Below the pieces are notes generated by a model, which saw only the letters and a program-made list of their open reading frames with translations, was not told the origin of the DNA and ran no database searches. From Thermoplasmata archaeon (lineage in GTDB: Archaea > Thermoplasmatota > Thermoplasmata > Lutacidiplasmatales > UBA184), in assembly GCA_022749905.1 (NCBI GenBank), contig JAKIWU010000021.1, forward strand, positions 1 through 13,454: a DNA stretch of 13,454 nt. Direction: 5' to 3'. Below are positions 5,291 through 13,024 of the stretch, one piece after another; the stretch's first letter is position 1; each line of letters begins with the position of its first letter. The translations under genes were made by a program, and so were the position numbers.

Positions 5291-6149
5291 GGCGTTCTGC
5301 CTCGGAGAGCCCGACCTCGTCCGACCACGGGAGGATCTTCTTGCCTTGGAGCTGGCGGAAGAACCGGCCGCCGAACCGGACGAACGCCGCCTTCCGCGGG
5401 GAGCGGTACGCGGTGAGGGTCGACCCGCCCGCAAGCCGGATCTCGGACTGGCCGTCGATCACGACGACCGCTTCCTTGTCCGGAAGGACGAGATGCACGC
5501 CCACCGTTCGGAGAGGGTCGATCACGAGCGCGCGCTGCATCGGGTGGAACGGTGCGAGCGTCGCCACGACGATCCCTTCGAGGCCGGGGTCGAGGATCGG
5601 TCCGAGGGCGGAGAGAGCGTAGGAGGTCGATCCGGTCGGCGTGGCGAGGATGACCCCATCGGCCCGCAACCGCCCCACGGGGCGACGGTCGACCTGGACC
5701 TCGAACAGGCGCATCTTCGCGACTTGGCTCGTGTGCACCACGATCTCGTTCGTCGCATCGGGCAAGCGCTTCTCGCCGATCGAGGCGGCGAGCTTCATGC
5801 GCTCCTCGAGGAAGTACGATCCGCGGAGCACCCGGTCGATCGCACCATCGAACGCCACGGGCGATGCTCCCTCGATCTCGGAGAGGAAGCCCACGGTGCC
5901 CGCATTCACCGGAAGGATCGGGACGCGACTCCGCTGGAGCGCGTAGAGGACGGTCCCGTCGCCTCCGATCACGATGAGGACGTCCGCCTCGATCTTCTCG
6001 AGAGGAACCCCCGGCCCGTGGCCCCCGAGGGCCTTCGCCGTCTCCGAGCTGATCGCGACGTCCGCACGCGAGCCGATCCGATCGATGGCGCGTTCCGCGA
6101 GCTCGACGGCGCGAGGCTTCTCGGGGTTCGCGGCGATCCCGATCTTCAC
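5265..6149 (-). CDS. nadK: NAD kinase
   Basis: This 294-aa protein phosphorylates NAD to NADP in the cytosol. It shows the NAD kinase signatures in order: IGGDGT (61-66, phosphate-donor site and catalytic Asp), NAGTVGFLSE (82-91), TPTGSTSYALSALGP (170-184, glycine-rich conserved region), and IDGQ (231-234). The length is normal for the family. The GTG start at 6149 overlaps the TGA of the upstream IMPase-like gene (GTGA), so translation is probably coupled. The order IMPase then NADK is that of the fused NADP phosphatase/NAD kinase of Methanocaldococcus (MJ0917), as I recall it. It is regulated as part of the operon starting near 6958. Confidence 0.95.
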   Translation of the reverse strand: MKIGIAANPEKPRAVELAERAIDRIGSRADVAISSETAKALGGHGPGVPLEKIEADVLIVIGGDGTVLYALQRSRVPILPVNAGTVGFLSEIEGASPVAFDGAIDRVLRGSYFLEERMKLAASIGEKRLPDATNEIVVHTSQVAKMRLFEVQVDRRPVGRLRADGVILATPTGSTSYALSALGPILDPGLEGIVVATLAPFHPMQRALVIDPLRTVGVHLVLPDKEAVVVIDGQSEIRLAGGSTLTAYRSPRKAAFVRFGGRFFRQLQGKKILPWSDEVGLSEAERHADLSPAA

Positions 6150-6958
6150 CGGTACCCTTCCGCCTTGGCGACCTTGGCGAACGCTGGGTCTCCCCAGGCA
6201 AAGATGTTCGTCCGGGCGTGGATGTCGAGCGGCAATTTCTCGAGGGGGGCACCGTCGGGATCGGTCGCCCCGCCGCCTGCCTCGAGGAGGATCCGGTATC
6301 CGGCCGCGATGTCGGTGACCCGGAGGTTCCGGTTCGCGGTGTCGTTCTCGAAGAGATAGCCGTCCGCGGCGCCTTGGGCGACCATCGCCATCTCGAGGGA
6401 GGCACAGCCGAGGGATCGGATCCTGCGGACCTTGCCAGCGAGAGCGACCGACCTGGGGGTCGAGTGCCGGCCAAGGTTCGCAAAGAAGAGCTCGTTCTTC
6501 GCATCCCACGCCCGGGTGTGGATCGGCTGCCCGTCGAGGAACGCGCCGCCCCCCTTGCTCGCCCAATAGGTGGTTCCACGAAACAGATCGTGGACGACGC
6601 CCGCCTCGATGTCCCCCAACTTCGAGCGTCCGAGGGCGAGGGAGACCGACGAGAAGGGGATGTCCCGCAGGGCGTTGCTGCTCCCGTCGACCGGGTCGAG
6701 GACCAGCGTCCGTTTCCCACCCCGGTCCACCAGCCCGACCTCCTCGCTGAGGAGGTTCCAATCTACCTCCTCGGCCTCGAGGGCCGACAGCACCTGCGCC
6801 TCCGCCACCCGGTCGATGTGTTCGGTGGGAACGCCGTACGCCCCCATCCCCACGATGTCCGCGCGATGCGGGGATCGGCGGGCCTGCCGGACGACTCCGT
6901 GGACCGCATAGGCGATCCGGACCAGGACCTCGAGATCCGCCCCGGCGTCTCCGGTCAC
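6146..6958 (-). CDS. Inositol monophosphatase-family phosphatase (possible NADP phosphatase / archaeal class IV FBPase)
   Basis: This 270-aa protein has the metal-binding motifs of the IMPase superfamily: SEEVG (71-75), DPVDGSSNALRDIP (88-101, the DPxDG[TS] motif), and TDIAAGYRILLEAGG (215-229, in place of W-D-x-A-A). Archaeal members hydrolyse inositol-1-phosphate, fructose-1,6-bisphosphate or NADP. The 4-nt overlap with NAD kinase favours an NADP/NADPH phosphatase role, as in the fused methanogen enzyme; this is inference from context. GTG 6958 is chosen because a CTATTAC box lies 23-29 nt upstream, giving a leaderless transcript, and because the residues before it are not family-like. The frame is open to 7129. 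It is the first gene of a three-gene operon. Confidence 0.88.
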   Translation of the reverse strand: MTGDAGADLEVLVRIAYAVHGVVRQARRSPHRADIVGMGAYGVPTEHIDRVAEAQVLSALEAEEVDWNLLSEEVGLVDRGGKRTLVLDPVDGSSNALRDIPFSSVSLALGRSKLGDIEAGVVHDLFRGTTYWASKGGGAFLDGQPIHTRAWDAKNELFFANLGRHSTPRSVALAGKVRRIRSLGCASLEMAMVAQGAADGYLFENDTANRNLRVTDIAAGYRILLEAGGGATDPDGAPLEKLPLDIHARTNIFAWGDPAFAKVAKAEGYR

Positions 6959-6980
6959 GGGGAAGGGACCCTGGAAGCCC

Positions 6981-6987
6981 GTAATAG
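6981..6987 (-). promoter_or_regulatory. TATA-like box of the IMPase-nadK-JAMM operon
   Basis: CTATTAC on the minus strand lies 23-29 nt before the GTG at 6958, which suits a leaderless start. It is weaker than the other promoters here. It stands back to back with the beta-CASP promoter at 7026-7032. Confidence 0.45.
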
Positions 6988-7025
6988 TCGTATCGTGAGT
7001 TGCGTCGCCCGCGCTCGAACGACAA

Positions 7026-7032
7026 GTTAAAT
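7026..7032 (+). promoter_or_regulatory. BRE/TATA promoter of the beta-CASP gene
   Basis: GTTAAAT, preceded by purine-rich gACAA, starts 30 nt before ATG 7056. The transcript would start almost at the AUG (leaderless), and no Shine-Dalgarno sequence is present. The box nearly repeats the one at 3137-3143. Confidence 0.6.
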
Positions 7033-7055
7033 CGCGCCCCGGGCTCGGCCGAAAA

Positions 7056-8288
7056 ATGGAACTCCAATTCCTCGGGGGCGCCTCCGAGGTCGGCTCGCTG
7101 GGTTTGGTCGTTCGCGACCAGGGCCGCACCTTGCTCTTCGATTACGGACTCACTCCCAGTGACCCGCCCACGTACCCGCGCCCCTTCCCTTCGAACGTCG
7201 ATGCGGCCTTGATCTCGCACTCGCACCTCGATCACACGGGGATGTCGCCGCTCCTCAGCCGCCTCGGAAAAGCGCGCATCGCCGGGACGGCCGTGACGTC
7301 GGAGATCACCGACCTTCTCGCCCGAGACAACCTCAAGATCGCCCGTCTCGAGCGCTACCTACCTCCGTACACCCACGAGGACATTCTCGCCCTCGAGGGG
7401 CGGTTCCTGCCCATCGAGCGGCGCGGCACCTTCCGCCATCACGGTATCGAGGTGAACTTCACCCCGGCCGGGCACATCCCGGGCGCGAGCATGTTCCTCT
7501 ACCGCGGGGCCGAGGATCTCCTCTTCACCGGCGACATCCTCCGGAACTCGACGCACCTCGTACCGCCCGCCGAAATGCTCGGCTGCGACGTCATGGTCAT
7601 GGAGTCGACGTACGCAGGGAAGGAGCACCCCGACCGAGCGCAGACCGAGAAGCAGTTCCGCGCCAAGGTCACCGAGACCGTCGAACGGGGCGGTCAGGCG
7701 ATCATCCCCGCGTTCGCGGTCGGCCGCGCCCAGGAGGTCCTCCTCGCGCTGGAGGCGACCGGCCTCGACGTCTGGCTCGACGGGATGGCCCGCAAGGTGA
7801 ACTCGATCTACCTGCGCCACCCCGAGTACCTCGCGAACGGCAAGCGCTTCCGGCGCGCCGTCGAAGCCGTCAGCACCGTCGACAGCCCCGAGCGCCGTCG
7901 CCATGCGGTGAAGAACGCTCAGGTCGTCGTCACGACCGGCGGCATGCTGGACGGCGGACCCGTGCTCTCCTACATTGGCGATCGCTACAAGGATCCGAAG
8001 AGTTCGATCCTCCTCACGGGCTTCCAGGTCGACGGTTCGAACGGGAGGCAGCTCATGGACCAGGGGACGCTCACGATCGACGGCGTGACGATCCGTCCGG
8101 AGTGCGAGGTCCTGAAGTTCGATTTCTCCGCCCACGCGGGGCACTCCGATCTCGTCCAGATGGTCCGCGACTCGCACGCGAAGAAGGTCGTGCTCATGCA
8201 CGGGGACCACCGCGAGGCCCTCGCCGACGCGATCCGCGGCGAGGTCGAGGTTCTCCTCCCGGAGAACGGACACCGGTTCGAGGTGTAG
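7056..8288 (+). CDS. Beta-CASP metallo-beta-lactamase RNase, aCPSF2-like (no KH domain)
   Basis: This 410-aa protein is a zinc-dependent RNase. Metallo-beta-lactamase motifs are HSHLDH (55-60), H140 in TPAGHIPGAS, and D160 in FTGD. Beta-CASP motifs are E183 (MESTYAG, motif A), H360 (SAHAGHSD, motif B), and H382 (MHGD, motif C), with the inserted helix region PAFAVGRAQE (218-227). All catalytic residues are present. The protein begins directly with the lactamase fold, so it lacks the N-terminal KH domains of aCPSF1 (the transcription terminator) and matches aCPSF2, which acts in RNA processing or decay. It is convergent with the GTPase gene, 18 bp apart, and has its own leaderless promoter. 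Confidence 0.92.
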   Translation: MELQFLGGASEVGSLGLVVRDQGRTLLFDYGLTPSDPPTYPRPFPSNVDAALISHSHLDHTGMSPLLSRLGKARIAGTAVTSEITDLLARDNLKIARLERYLPPYTHEDILALEGRFLPIERRGTFRHHGIEVNFTPAGHIPGASMFLYRGAEDLLFTGDILRNSTHLVPPAEMLGCDVMVMESTYAGKEHPDRAQTEKQFRAKVTETVERGGQAIIPAFAVGRAQEVLLALEATGLDVWLDGMARKVNSIYLRHPEYLANGKRFRRAVEAVSTVDSPERRRHAVKNAQVVVTTGGMLDGGPVLSYIGDRYKDPKSSILLTGFQVDGSNGRQLMDQGTLTIDGVTIRPECEVLKFDFSAHAGHSDLVQMVRDSHAKKVVLMHGDHREALADAIRGEVEVLLPENGHRFEV

Positions 8289-8306
8289 GGCGTCTCACCC
8301 CTCGGA

Positions 8307-9359
8307 TCAAGGTGGAGACCGGTACTCGCCTTCGACGACGGTTTCCTCGATCGGAGGGAGCGGCGTGCGGGCGCGCCGTTGCGCCAGCATCGTCTCGATC
8401 GCGGTGCGAAGCTCCTCGATCCCCGCTCCCGTGGTCGCGCTCACCTGCATGCGGGGGCTTCGGTCCGAGCGGAGGTCCGCCTTGGTCTCGACCTCGAGGA
8501 TCGGCACCGACGGGAACTCGGCTTTCCACCGTTCGAGGAGCGCCTCCTGGTCGGCGAGAGGGTAGCCGCAGGTCCCGGTCGGATCGATCACGAACAGGAT
8601 CGCCGTCGCGGCACTCCCGACCGCGGTCTCGGCCTCCACCTCCGAGGGGTTGGCGGCACGCCCGCGGTCGAGAACGCCCGGCGTGTCGAGGACTTGGAGG
8701 CGATCGAATCCGAGATCCGCGTGCCCGACCTCGAGGGCGAGGGTCGTGAAGGGGTAGGGGGCCACCTTCGGCTTTGCGGGGCTCAGGCGGGCGACGAGCG
8801 ACGACTTGCCGACGTTGGGGAAACCCGCCACGGCGATGACGGGAAGGGCCGGGTCGAGCCGCGGGCGGCTCTTGCGGAAGCGGGCGATCTCCTCGAGGCG
8901 ACGCAGGTCCGGATCGACCTCGCGGACGAAGCTCGCGAGGCGTCCGTAGAACCGACGGACGGATTCCGCGAACTGCTCGGTACCCGAGGCCTTGCGAAGG
9001 ATGCGCTGCTCCTCGGCGGAGAGGCCTCGGATCCGGCTGACGGCGCGGAAGACCCGCCGGTCGGCGCGCTCGAGGCTGTCCCTTCCAAATCGGTTCGCGA
9101 TCAGCTCCCGTTCGAAGTCGGTGAGGGGAGGTTTGGTGAGCGTCCGTCGCCGGAGCTCGAGGTGGCGGACCGTGACGGCGGCGCTCCGCACGATCTTGAG
9201 CTGGGCCCTTCGCCGCGAACGATCGAGCCGGGTTTCGCCGTGCGGGGTCGCCTTGTACGCGGCGTGGAAGGCGGCGTCGAGGATCCCCGAGGACGGAGGC
9301 ATGCCGGGCCGTGCGCCCCCGCTCGCCCCCCGGTCCTCCCGGCCCTTCGCCATCCTCAT
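8307..9359 (-). CDS. Nog1-family GTPase (ribosome biogenesis)
   Basis: The product is about 350 aa from ATG 9359. Counting from ATG 9302, the G1 P-loop is GFPNVGKSS at about 160-168, followed by PFTTLALEVGH (G2, switch I), DTPGVLDR (G3, about 206-213) and ETKADL (G4, about 272-277). Between come an alpha-helical N-terminal region and GTCGYPLADQ, typical of archaeal and eukaryotic Nog1, a 60S/50S assembly GTPase. The G4 box reads TKAD rather than NKxD, an allowed variant. The start is uncertain. GTG 9383, ATG 9359, ATG 9353 and ATG 9302 are all in frame. Family N-termini (xIPTxLTadELLDkAF) match best from 9302 (MPPSSGILDAAF), while 9359 overlaps a short upstream ORF in ATGA fashion. Confidence 0.85.
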   Translation of the reverse strand: MRMAKGREDRGASGGARPGMPPSSGILDAAFHAAYKATPHGETRLDRSRRRAQLKIVRSAAVTVRHLELRRRTLTKPPLTDFERELIANRFGRDSLERADRRVFRAVSRIRGLSAEEQRILRKASGTEQFAESVRRFYGRLASFVREVDPDLRRLEEIARFRKSRPRLDPALPVIAVAGFPNVGKSSLVARLSPAKPKVAPYPFTTLALEVGHADLGFDRLQVLDTPGVLDRGRAANPSEVEAETAVGSAATAILFVIDPTGTCGYPLADQEALLERWKAEFPSVPILEVETKADLRSDRSPRMQVSATTGAGIEELRTAIETMLAQRRARTPLPPIEETVVEGEYRSPP

Positions 9360-9448
9360 CGCGCTTCGCGTGAACGTCCGCACGTCGGGAAGACCTTTGC
9401 CGAGGACCGAGGTCGCGGCCGTCCCTCCGGCTGGGTCAAGAACGGCGT

Positions 9449-10891
9449 TTGCGCCGGCACCGATTTAACCGCCGCGTAACTCGGCACGCGCTCGGAGGTG
9501 GGGACACGCCGCGTTGGATACCGGACGACGTCGACGTCGAGCGTGAGCTCCTCACCAAGGCCGGGTTCCATTCGTTCGACGATCTCTTCGCCGACATCCC
9601 GCGGAACCTTCGGATGGGCCGGATGCGGGTGGGGACGGGCCTTACCGAACAGGAGGTGGTCCGGACCATCGATCAGATCCTCGACCGGAACAAGCCGTAT
9701 TCGAAGTTCGCAAGCTTCCTCGGGGGCCGGATGCCCATCCGCTACCTTCCTGCGGCGGTGGACGCGATCCTCTCGCGGAGCGAGTTCTACAGTTCGTACA
9801 CTCCGTACCAGCCCGAAGCGAGCCAGGGGATGCTCCAGGCACTGTTCGAGTACCAGAGCCTCGTCGTTGAGCTCACGGGGCTCGACGCGGCCGACGCGTC
9901 TCTGTACGATGGATCGAGCGCGGCGGGAGAGGCGTTGCTTCTCTGTCGGAGGATCCACTCGGGCGACCGGTTCCTGATCCCCGCGAGCCTTCCGTGGGAA
10001 GAGAAGAGCGTCCTCGAGAACTATGCGGCGGGGCACCCCGTCCGCTTCGAGGAGATCCCCTACGATCGAACCACCGGCTCCCTCGACCTCGCTTGGGTCC
10101 GAAGGGCGGTCGCGGACGGGGACGTGTTCGGGGCACTCGTCGACCTACCGAACGGATTCGGTCACCTCGACGAGGGGCTCCCGGAGATCAAGGGGATCCT
10201 CGGATCGGTCCCGCTCGTCGCCGTCGCGGACCCGCTCGCCCTCTCCGTGCTCGAGCCGCCGGGGGCCTGGGGCGCCGACGTCGTCGTGGGTGAGGGTCAG
10301 GGGTTCGGCCAACCCCCGTCGTTCGGCGGACCTCTCGTGGGATTCTTTGCCTGTCGACGCGAGCATGTTCGGTTCGCACCGGGCCGGATCGTCGGCGCAA
10401 CGTTGGACGCGGAAGGTCGACGCGCGTTCACCTTGACGCTGCAGACCCGCGAACAACACATCCGTCGCTCCCGAGCGACCTCCAACATCTGCACGAACCA
10501 GTCGCTCCTCGCGCTCGCGTTCGTGGTCTACGCGACCACCGTCGGACCGAGCGGGCTCGCCGCTCTCCAAGCGGCGCTCGCCGAGAAGGCGAGGGCTCTC
10601 GCAGCCGGACTCGGAGGGATCGAGGGGCTCCGTGCGCCGCGGTTCAGCGCGTCGTTCCTCTCCGAGTTCACCGTCGAGGTCGAACGGGGCTCCGCGAGGG
10701 AGTTCCTCGACCGCCTCCGATCTCGGAAGGTCCTCGGCGGCCACCCCCTCGCCGATCCGAGACCCGGACGTTCCGGTCCCGACGGTGAGCTCGTGTTGAC
10801 CGCGACGACCGAGTTCGTCGGTCCGAAGGAGATCCTCAAGTTCGAGAGCGCGGCTCGCCAGGCGATCGGATCGGCCCGGAGGGACGCGTGA
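9449..10891 (+). CDS. gcvPA: Glycine decarboxylase subunit 1 (GcvPA); start uncertain
   Basis: This is the N-terminal half-subunit of the split P-protein, which with GcvPB decarboxylates glycine in the glycine cleavage system. Family features are AGFHSFDDLFADIP (38-51), EFYSSYTPYQPEASQGMLQA (112-131), SLYDGSSAAGEA (151-162), GQGFGQPPSFGGP and RSRATSNICTNQ. It has no PLP lysine, as expected for subunit 1. The usual family start (M-x-Y-I-P) falls at RWIP, about residues 22-25. Only the TTG at 9449 gives an in-frame canonical start before it, but a TATA-like ATTTAAC lies downstream of that TTG, and the GTG at 9498 that fits it is out of frame. It is coupled to gcvPB by GTGA overlap. The product is sure; the first about 20 residues are doubtful. 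Confidence 0.92.
   Translation: MRRHRFNRRVTRHALGGGDTPRWIPDDVDVERELLTKAGFHSFDDLFADIPRNLRMGRMRVGTGLTEQEVVRTIDQILDRNKPYSKFASFLGGRMPIRYLPAAVDAILSRSEFYSSYTPYQPEASQGMLQALFEYQSLVVELTGLDAADASLYDGSSAAGEALLLCRRIHSGDRFLIPASLPWEEKSVLENYAAGHPVRFEEIPYDRTTGSLDLAWVRRAVADGDVFGALVDLPNGFGHLDEGLPEIKGILGSVPLVAVADPLALSVLEPPGAWGADVVVGEGQGFGQPPSFGGPLVGFFACRREHVRFAPGRIVGATLDAEGRRAFTLTLQTREQHIRRSRATSNICTNQSLLALAFVVYATTVGPSGLAALQAALAEKARALAAGLGGIEGLRAPRFSASFLSEFTVEVERGSAREFLDRLRSRKVLGGHPLADPRPGRSGPDGELVLTATTEFVGPKEILKFESAARQAIGSARRDA
9463..9469. promoter_or_regulatory. Central TATA-like box between the Nog1 and gcvPA genes
   Basis: ATTTAAC on plus is GTTAAAT on minus; the minus reading GGTTAAATCGG matches the beta-CASP promoter. 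On minus, a TTG lies 30 nt downstream (9439). On plus, a GTG lies about 35 nt downstream (9498), right after a GGAGGTG Shine-Dalgarno-like run (9494-9500). It is the only AT-rich stretch between the two genes, so it may serve both. Confidence 0.5.
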
Positions 10892-12414
10892 GCTTCCGGC
10901 AAGCCCGGTACGACGAGCCGCTCCTTTGGGAGATCGGTGCCCCTGCAGCGTCTCCGAGCGTACCGACAGCGTCCATCCCCGGAGTCCCCGGGAATCTGCG
11001 CCGTCGACGCCCGCTCGACTGGCCCGAGATCTCCGAGCTCGAGGTGATCCGGCACTTCACCCGTCTCTCGCAGATGAACTTCGGCATCACCACCTCGACC
11101 TACCCGCTCGGATCGTGCACGATGAAGTACAATCCGGCCGTCTCCGAACAGATTGCGCGGCGCCGGGGAGCGGCCGAGGTCCATCCGTACCAGCCGGAGG
11201 AGACGGTCCAGGGCTCGCTCGAGATCATCTGGCGCCTCGAGAAGGGCCTCGAGAAGGTGACGGGGCTCCCCGCCGTCTCCCTCCAGCCCGCGGCGGGTGC
11301 GCAAGGCGAGTACGCAGCCCTCCTCATGGTCCGCGCGTACTTCCGCGACCATCCCGAGCTCGGCACGAGGACCGAGGTCCTCCTGCCCGACTCCGCCCAC
11401 GGGACGAATCCCGCGTCCGCCGCCATGGCCGGATACGTCACGAAGGAGATCGCCTCGAAGAACGGCTGCGTCGATCTCGACGCGCTCCGTGCCGCCGTGA
11501 GCGAGAGGACGGCCGCGTTCATGCTCACGAATCCGAACACCGGCGGGATCTTCGAGAGCGAGATCGAGGCGATCGCGAAGGCAGTTCATGGGGCCGGCGG
11601 GCTCCTCTACTACGACGGTGCGAACCTCAACGCGATCCTCGGCGTGACCTCGCCGGGCCGGATGGGCTTCGACGTGGCCCACCTCAACCTCCACAAGACC
11701 TTCGCCACCCCCCACGGGGGCGGTGGCCCGGGCGCGGGCGTGCTCGCGGCCTCCGCGAAGCTCGAACCGTACCTTCCGATCCCCCGTGTGGTCAAGACCG
11801 GACGCCGCTTCCGCTTCGAGTACGACCGGCCGAAATCGATCGGCAAGATCAAGACGGCGTACGGGAACTTCGGCCTCTACCTGCGTGCCTACGCGTTCCT
11901 CCTCTACCACGGCGAGGAGGGGCTCAAGCACGTCTCCCGCCGCGCGGTCCTGAACGCGAACTACGCCGCGCACGAGCTCGCGGACACGCTTCCGAGGCCG
12001 TTCCGTCCCCTCGTTAAGCACGAGTTCGTCCTCTCGGGGACCCCGCTCAAGGCCCGCGGGTTCCGGACCCTCGACCTCGCAAAGCGCCTGCTCGACGAGG
12101 GGATCCACGCCCCGACCGTGTACTTCCCCTCGCTCGTCGACGAGGCGCTGATGATCGAGCTTCCGGAGACCGAGAGCCGCAACGACCTCGATCGCTTCGT
12201 CGCTGCGGTGAAGCGGTGCGTGGCCGACAGCCCCGAACAGCTCCGTTCGGCACCGCACTCGACCTCCGTCGCGCGCGTGGACGAGGTTCGAGCGGCGCGC
12301 GAACTTCGTCTCTCGTGGAAGGACCTTCGAACGCCGCCATCGAGCGAACCGGAGCTGGCGGCCGCAGGCGCTCCGCGCCCCCGGTCCTCTCCCCCCGGGC
12401 CGGCCCCGCCATGA
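10888..12414 (+). CDS. gcvPB: Glycine decarboxylase subunit 2 (GcvPB), PLP-binding
   Basis: This 508-aa subunit carries the pyridoxal phosphate cofactor. The Schiff-base lysine is K270 in LNLHKTFATPHGGGGPG (266-282). Other family blocks are TYPLGSCTMKYNP (71-83), QPAAGAQGEYAAL (133-145), DSAHGTNPASA (168-178), NPNTGG (215-220) and the late PHSTSVARVDEVRAAR (456-471). With GcvPA it forms the alpha2beta2 decarboxylase. GcvT, GcvH and lipoate proteins are not in this window. The GTG start overlaps the gcvPA stop (GTGA) and the TGA stop overlaps the cysC ATG (ATGA). After about residue 480, where the family normally ends, there is a Pro/Ala/Ser-rich tail of about 28 residues that is probably unstructured. 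Confidence 0.95.
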   Translation: MSFRQARYDEPLLWEIGAPAASPSVPTASIPGVPGNLRRRRPLDWPEISELEVIRHFTRLSQMNFGITTSTYPLGSCTMKYNPAVSEQIARRRGAAEVHPYQPEETVQGSLEIIWRLEKGLEKVTGLPAVSLQPAAGAQGEYAALLMVRAYFRDHPELGTRTEVLLPDSAHGTNPASAAMAGYVTKEIASKNGCVDLDALRAAVSERTAAFMLTNPNTGGIFESEIEAIAKAVHGAGGLLYYDGANLNAILGVTSPGRMGFDVAHLNLHKTFATPHGGGGPGAGVLAASAKLEPYLPIPRVVKTGRRFRFEYDRPKSIGKIKTAYGNFGLYLRAYAFLLYHGEEGLKHVSRRAVLNANYAAHELADTLPRPFRPLVKHEFVLSGTPLKARGFRTLDLAKRLLDEGIHAPTVYFPSLVDEALMIELPETESRNDLDRFVAAVKRCVADSPEQLRSAPHSTSVARVDEVRAARELRLSWKDLRTPPSSEPELAAAGAPRPRSSPPGPAPP

Positions 12415-12977
12415 GCACGCACGCCGGGAGGAGCGCGGTACTACCGAACGGCGGATTCTGCGTCTGGCTGACCGGGCTCCCGAGCGCCGGGAAGACCACG
12501 ATCGGGCGCGAGCTCCTCACCCGGCTTCGCGCGCTCGGCTATCACGCGGAACTGCTCGACGGGGACGAGATCCGACAGGGCCTCTCGAGCGATCTGGGGT
12601 TCGACCGGGCAGGGCGGGAGTCCCACGCCTCGCGTGTCACCTACATGGCGAAGGTGCTCGCGCGCAACGACGTCATCCCGATCGTGGCCCTCATCTCGCC
12701 CTATCGCACCTCGAGAGCGCGCGCGCGCGCAGAGATCGGGCACTTCGTCGAGGTGTACGTCGACACGCCCATCGGAGTGTGCGAAACGCGCGACGTCAAG
12801 GGCCTGTACAAGAAGGCACGGAGCGGTGCCATCCGGGAGATGACCGGTGTCGACGATCCGTACGAGCCTCCGGAGAGTCCGGAAGTCGTTGTCCATACGA
12901 CCGACGCCACCACGGCGCAGGTCGCAGACCGGCTTTACGGGCGCCTCGTCGAGCTCGGATGGCTCCCTCGCTCCTAG
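12411..12977 (+). CDS. cysC: Adenylylsulfate (APS) kinase
   Basis: This 188-aa protein phosphorylates APS to PAPS, the second step of sulfate activation. It has Walker A GLPSAGKTT (22-30; commonly GLSGAGKST), LDGDEIRQGLSSDLGF (49-64, APS-binding), ISPYR with Ser97 (the phospho-acceptor serine site of the family), YVDTP (116-120) and DVKGLYKKARSGAIREMTG (128-146) followed by DDPYEPP. The length is normal for a stand-alone kinase. ATG 12411 overlaps the gcvPB stop (ATGA), so it is translated from the gcvP transcript. Sat, the preceding enzyme, lies convergently 47 bp downstream. PAPS may feed sulfate assimilation or sulfotransferases that sulfate glycans or lipids; nothing here decides. Confidence 0.95.
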   Translation: MSTHAGRSAVLPNGGFCVWLTGLPSAGKTTIGRELLTRLRALGYHAELLDGDEIRQGLSSDLGFDRAGRESHASRVTYMAKVLARNDVIPIVALISPYRTSRARARAEIGHFVEVYVDTPIGVCETRDVKGLYKKARSGAIREMTGVDDPYEPPESPEVVVHTTDATTAQVADRLYGRLVELGWLPRS

Positions 12978-13024
12978 CCCCGGGCTGAGGCGGGAGGGCG
13001 GCTCCCGATCACCCGACGACGGCT

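Noticed and set aside
10528..12258. Long minus-strand open frame opposite gcvPA and gcvPB
   Set aside because: It has the same shadow composition and no motif; the plus strand carries conserved P-protein motifs throughout.
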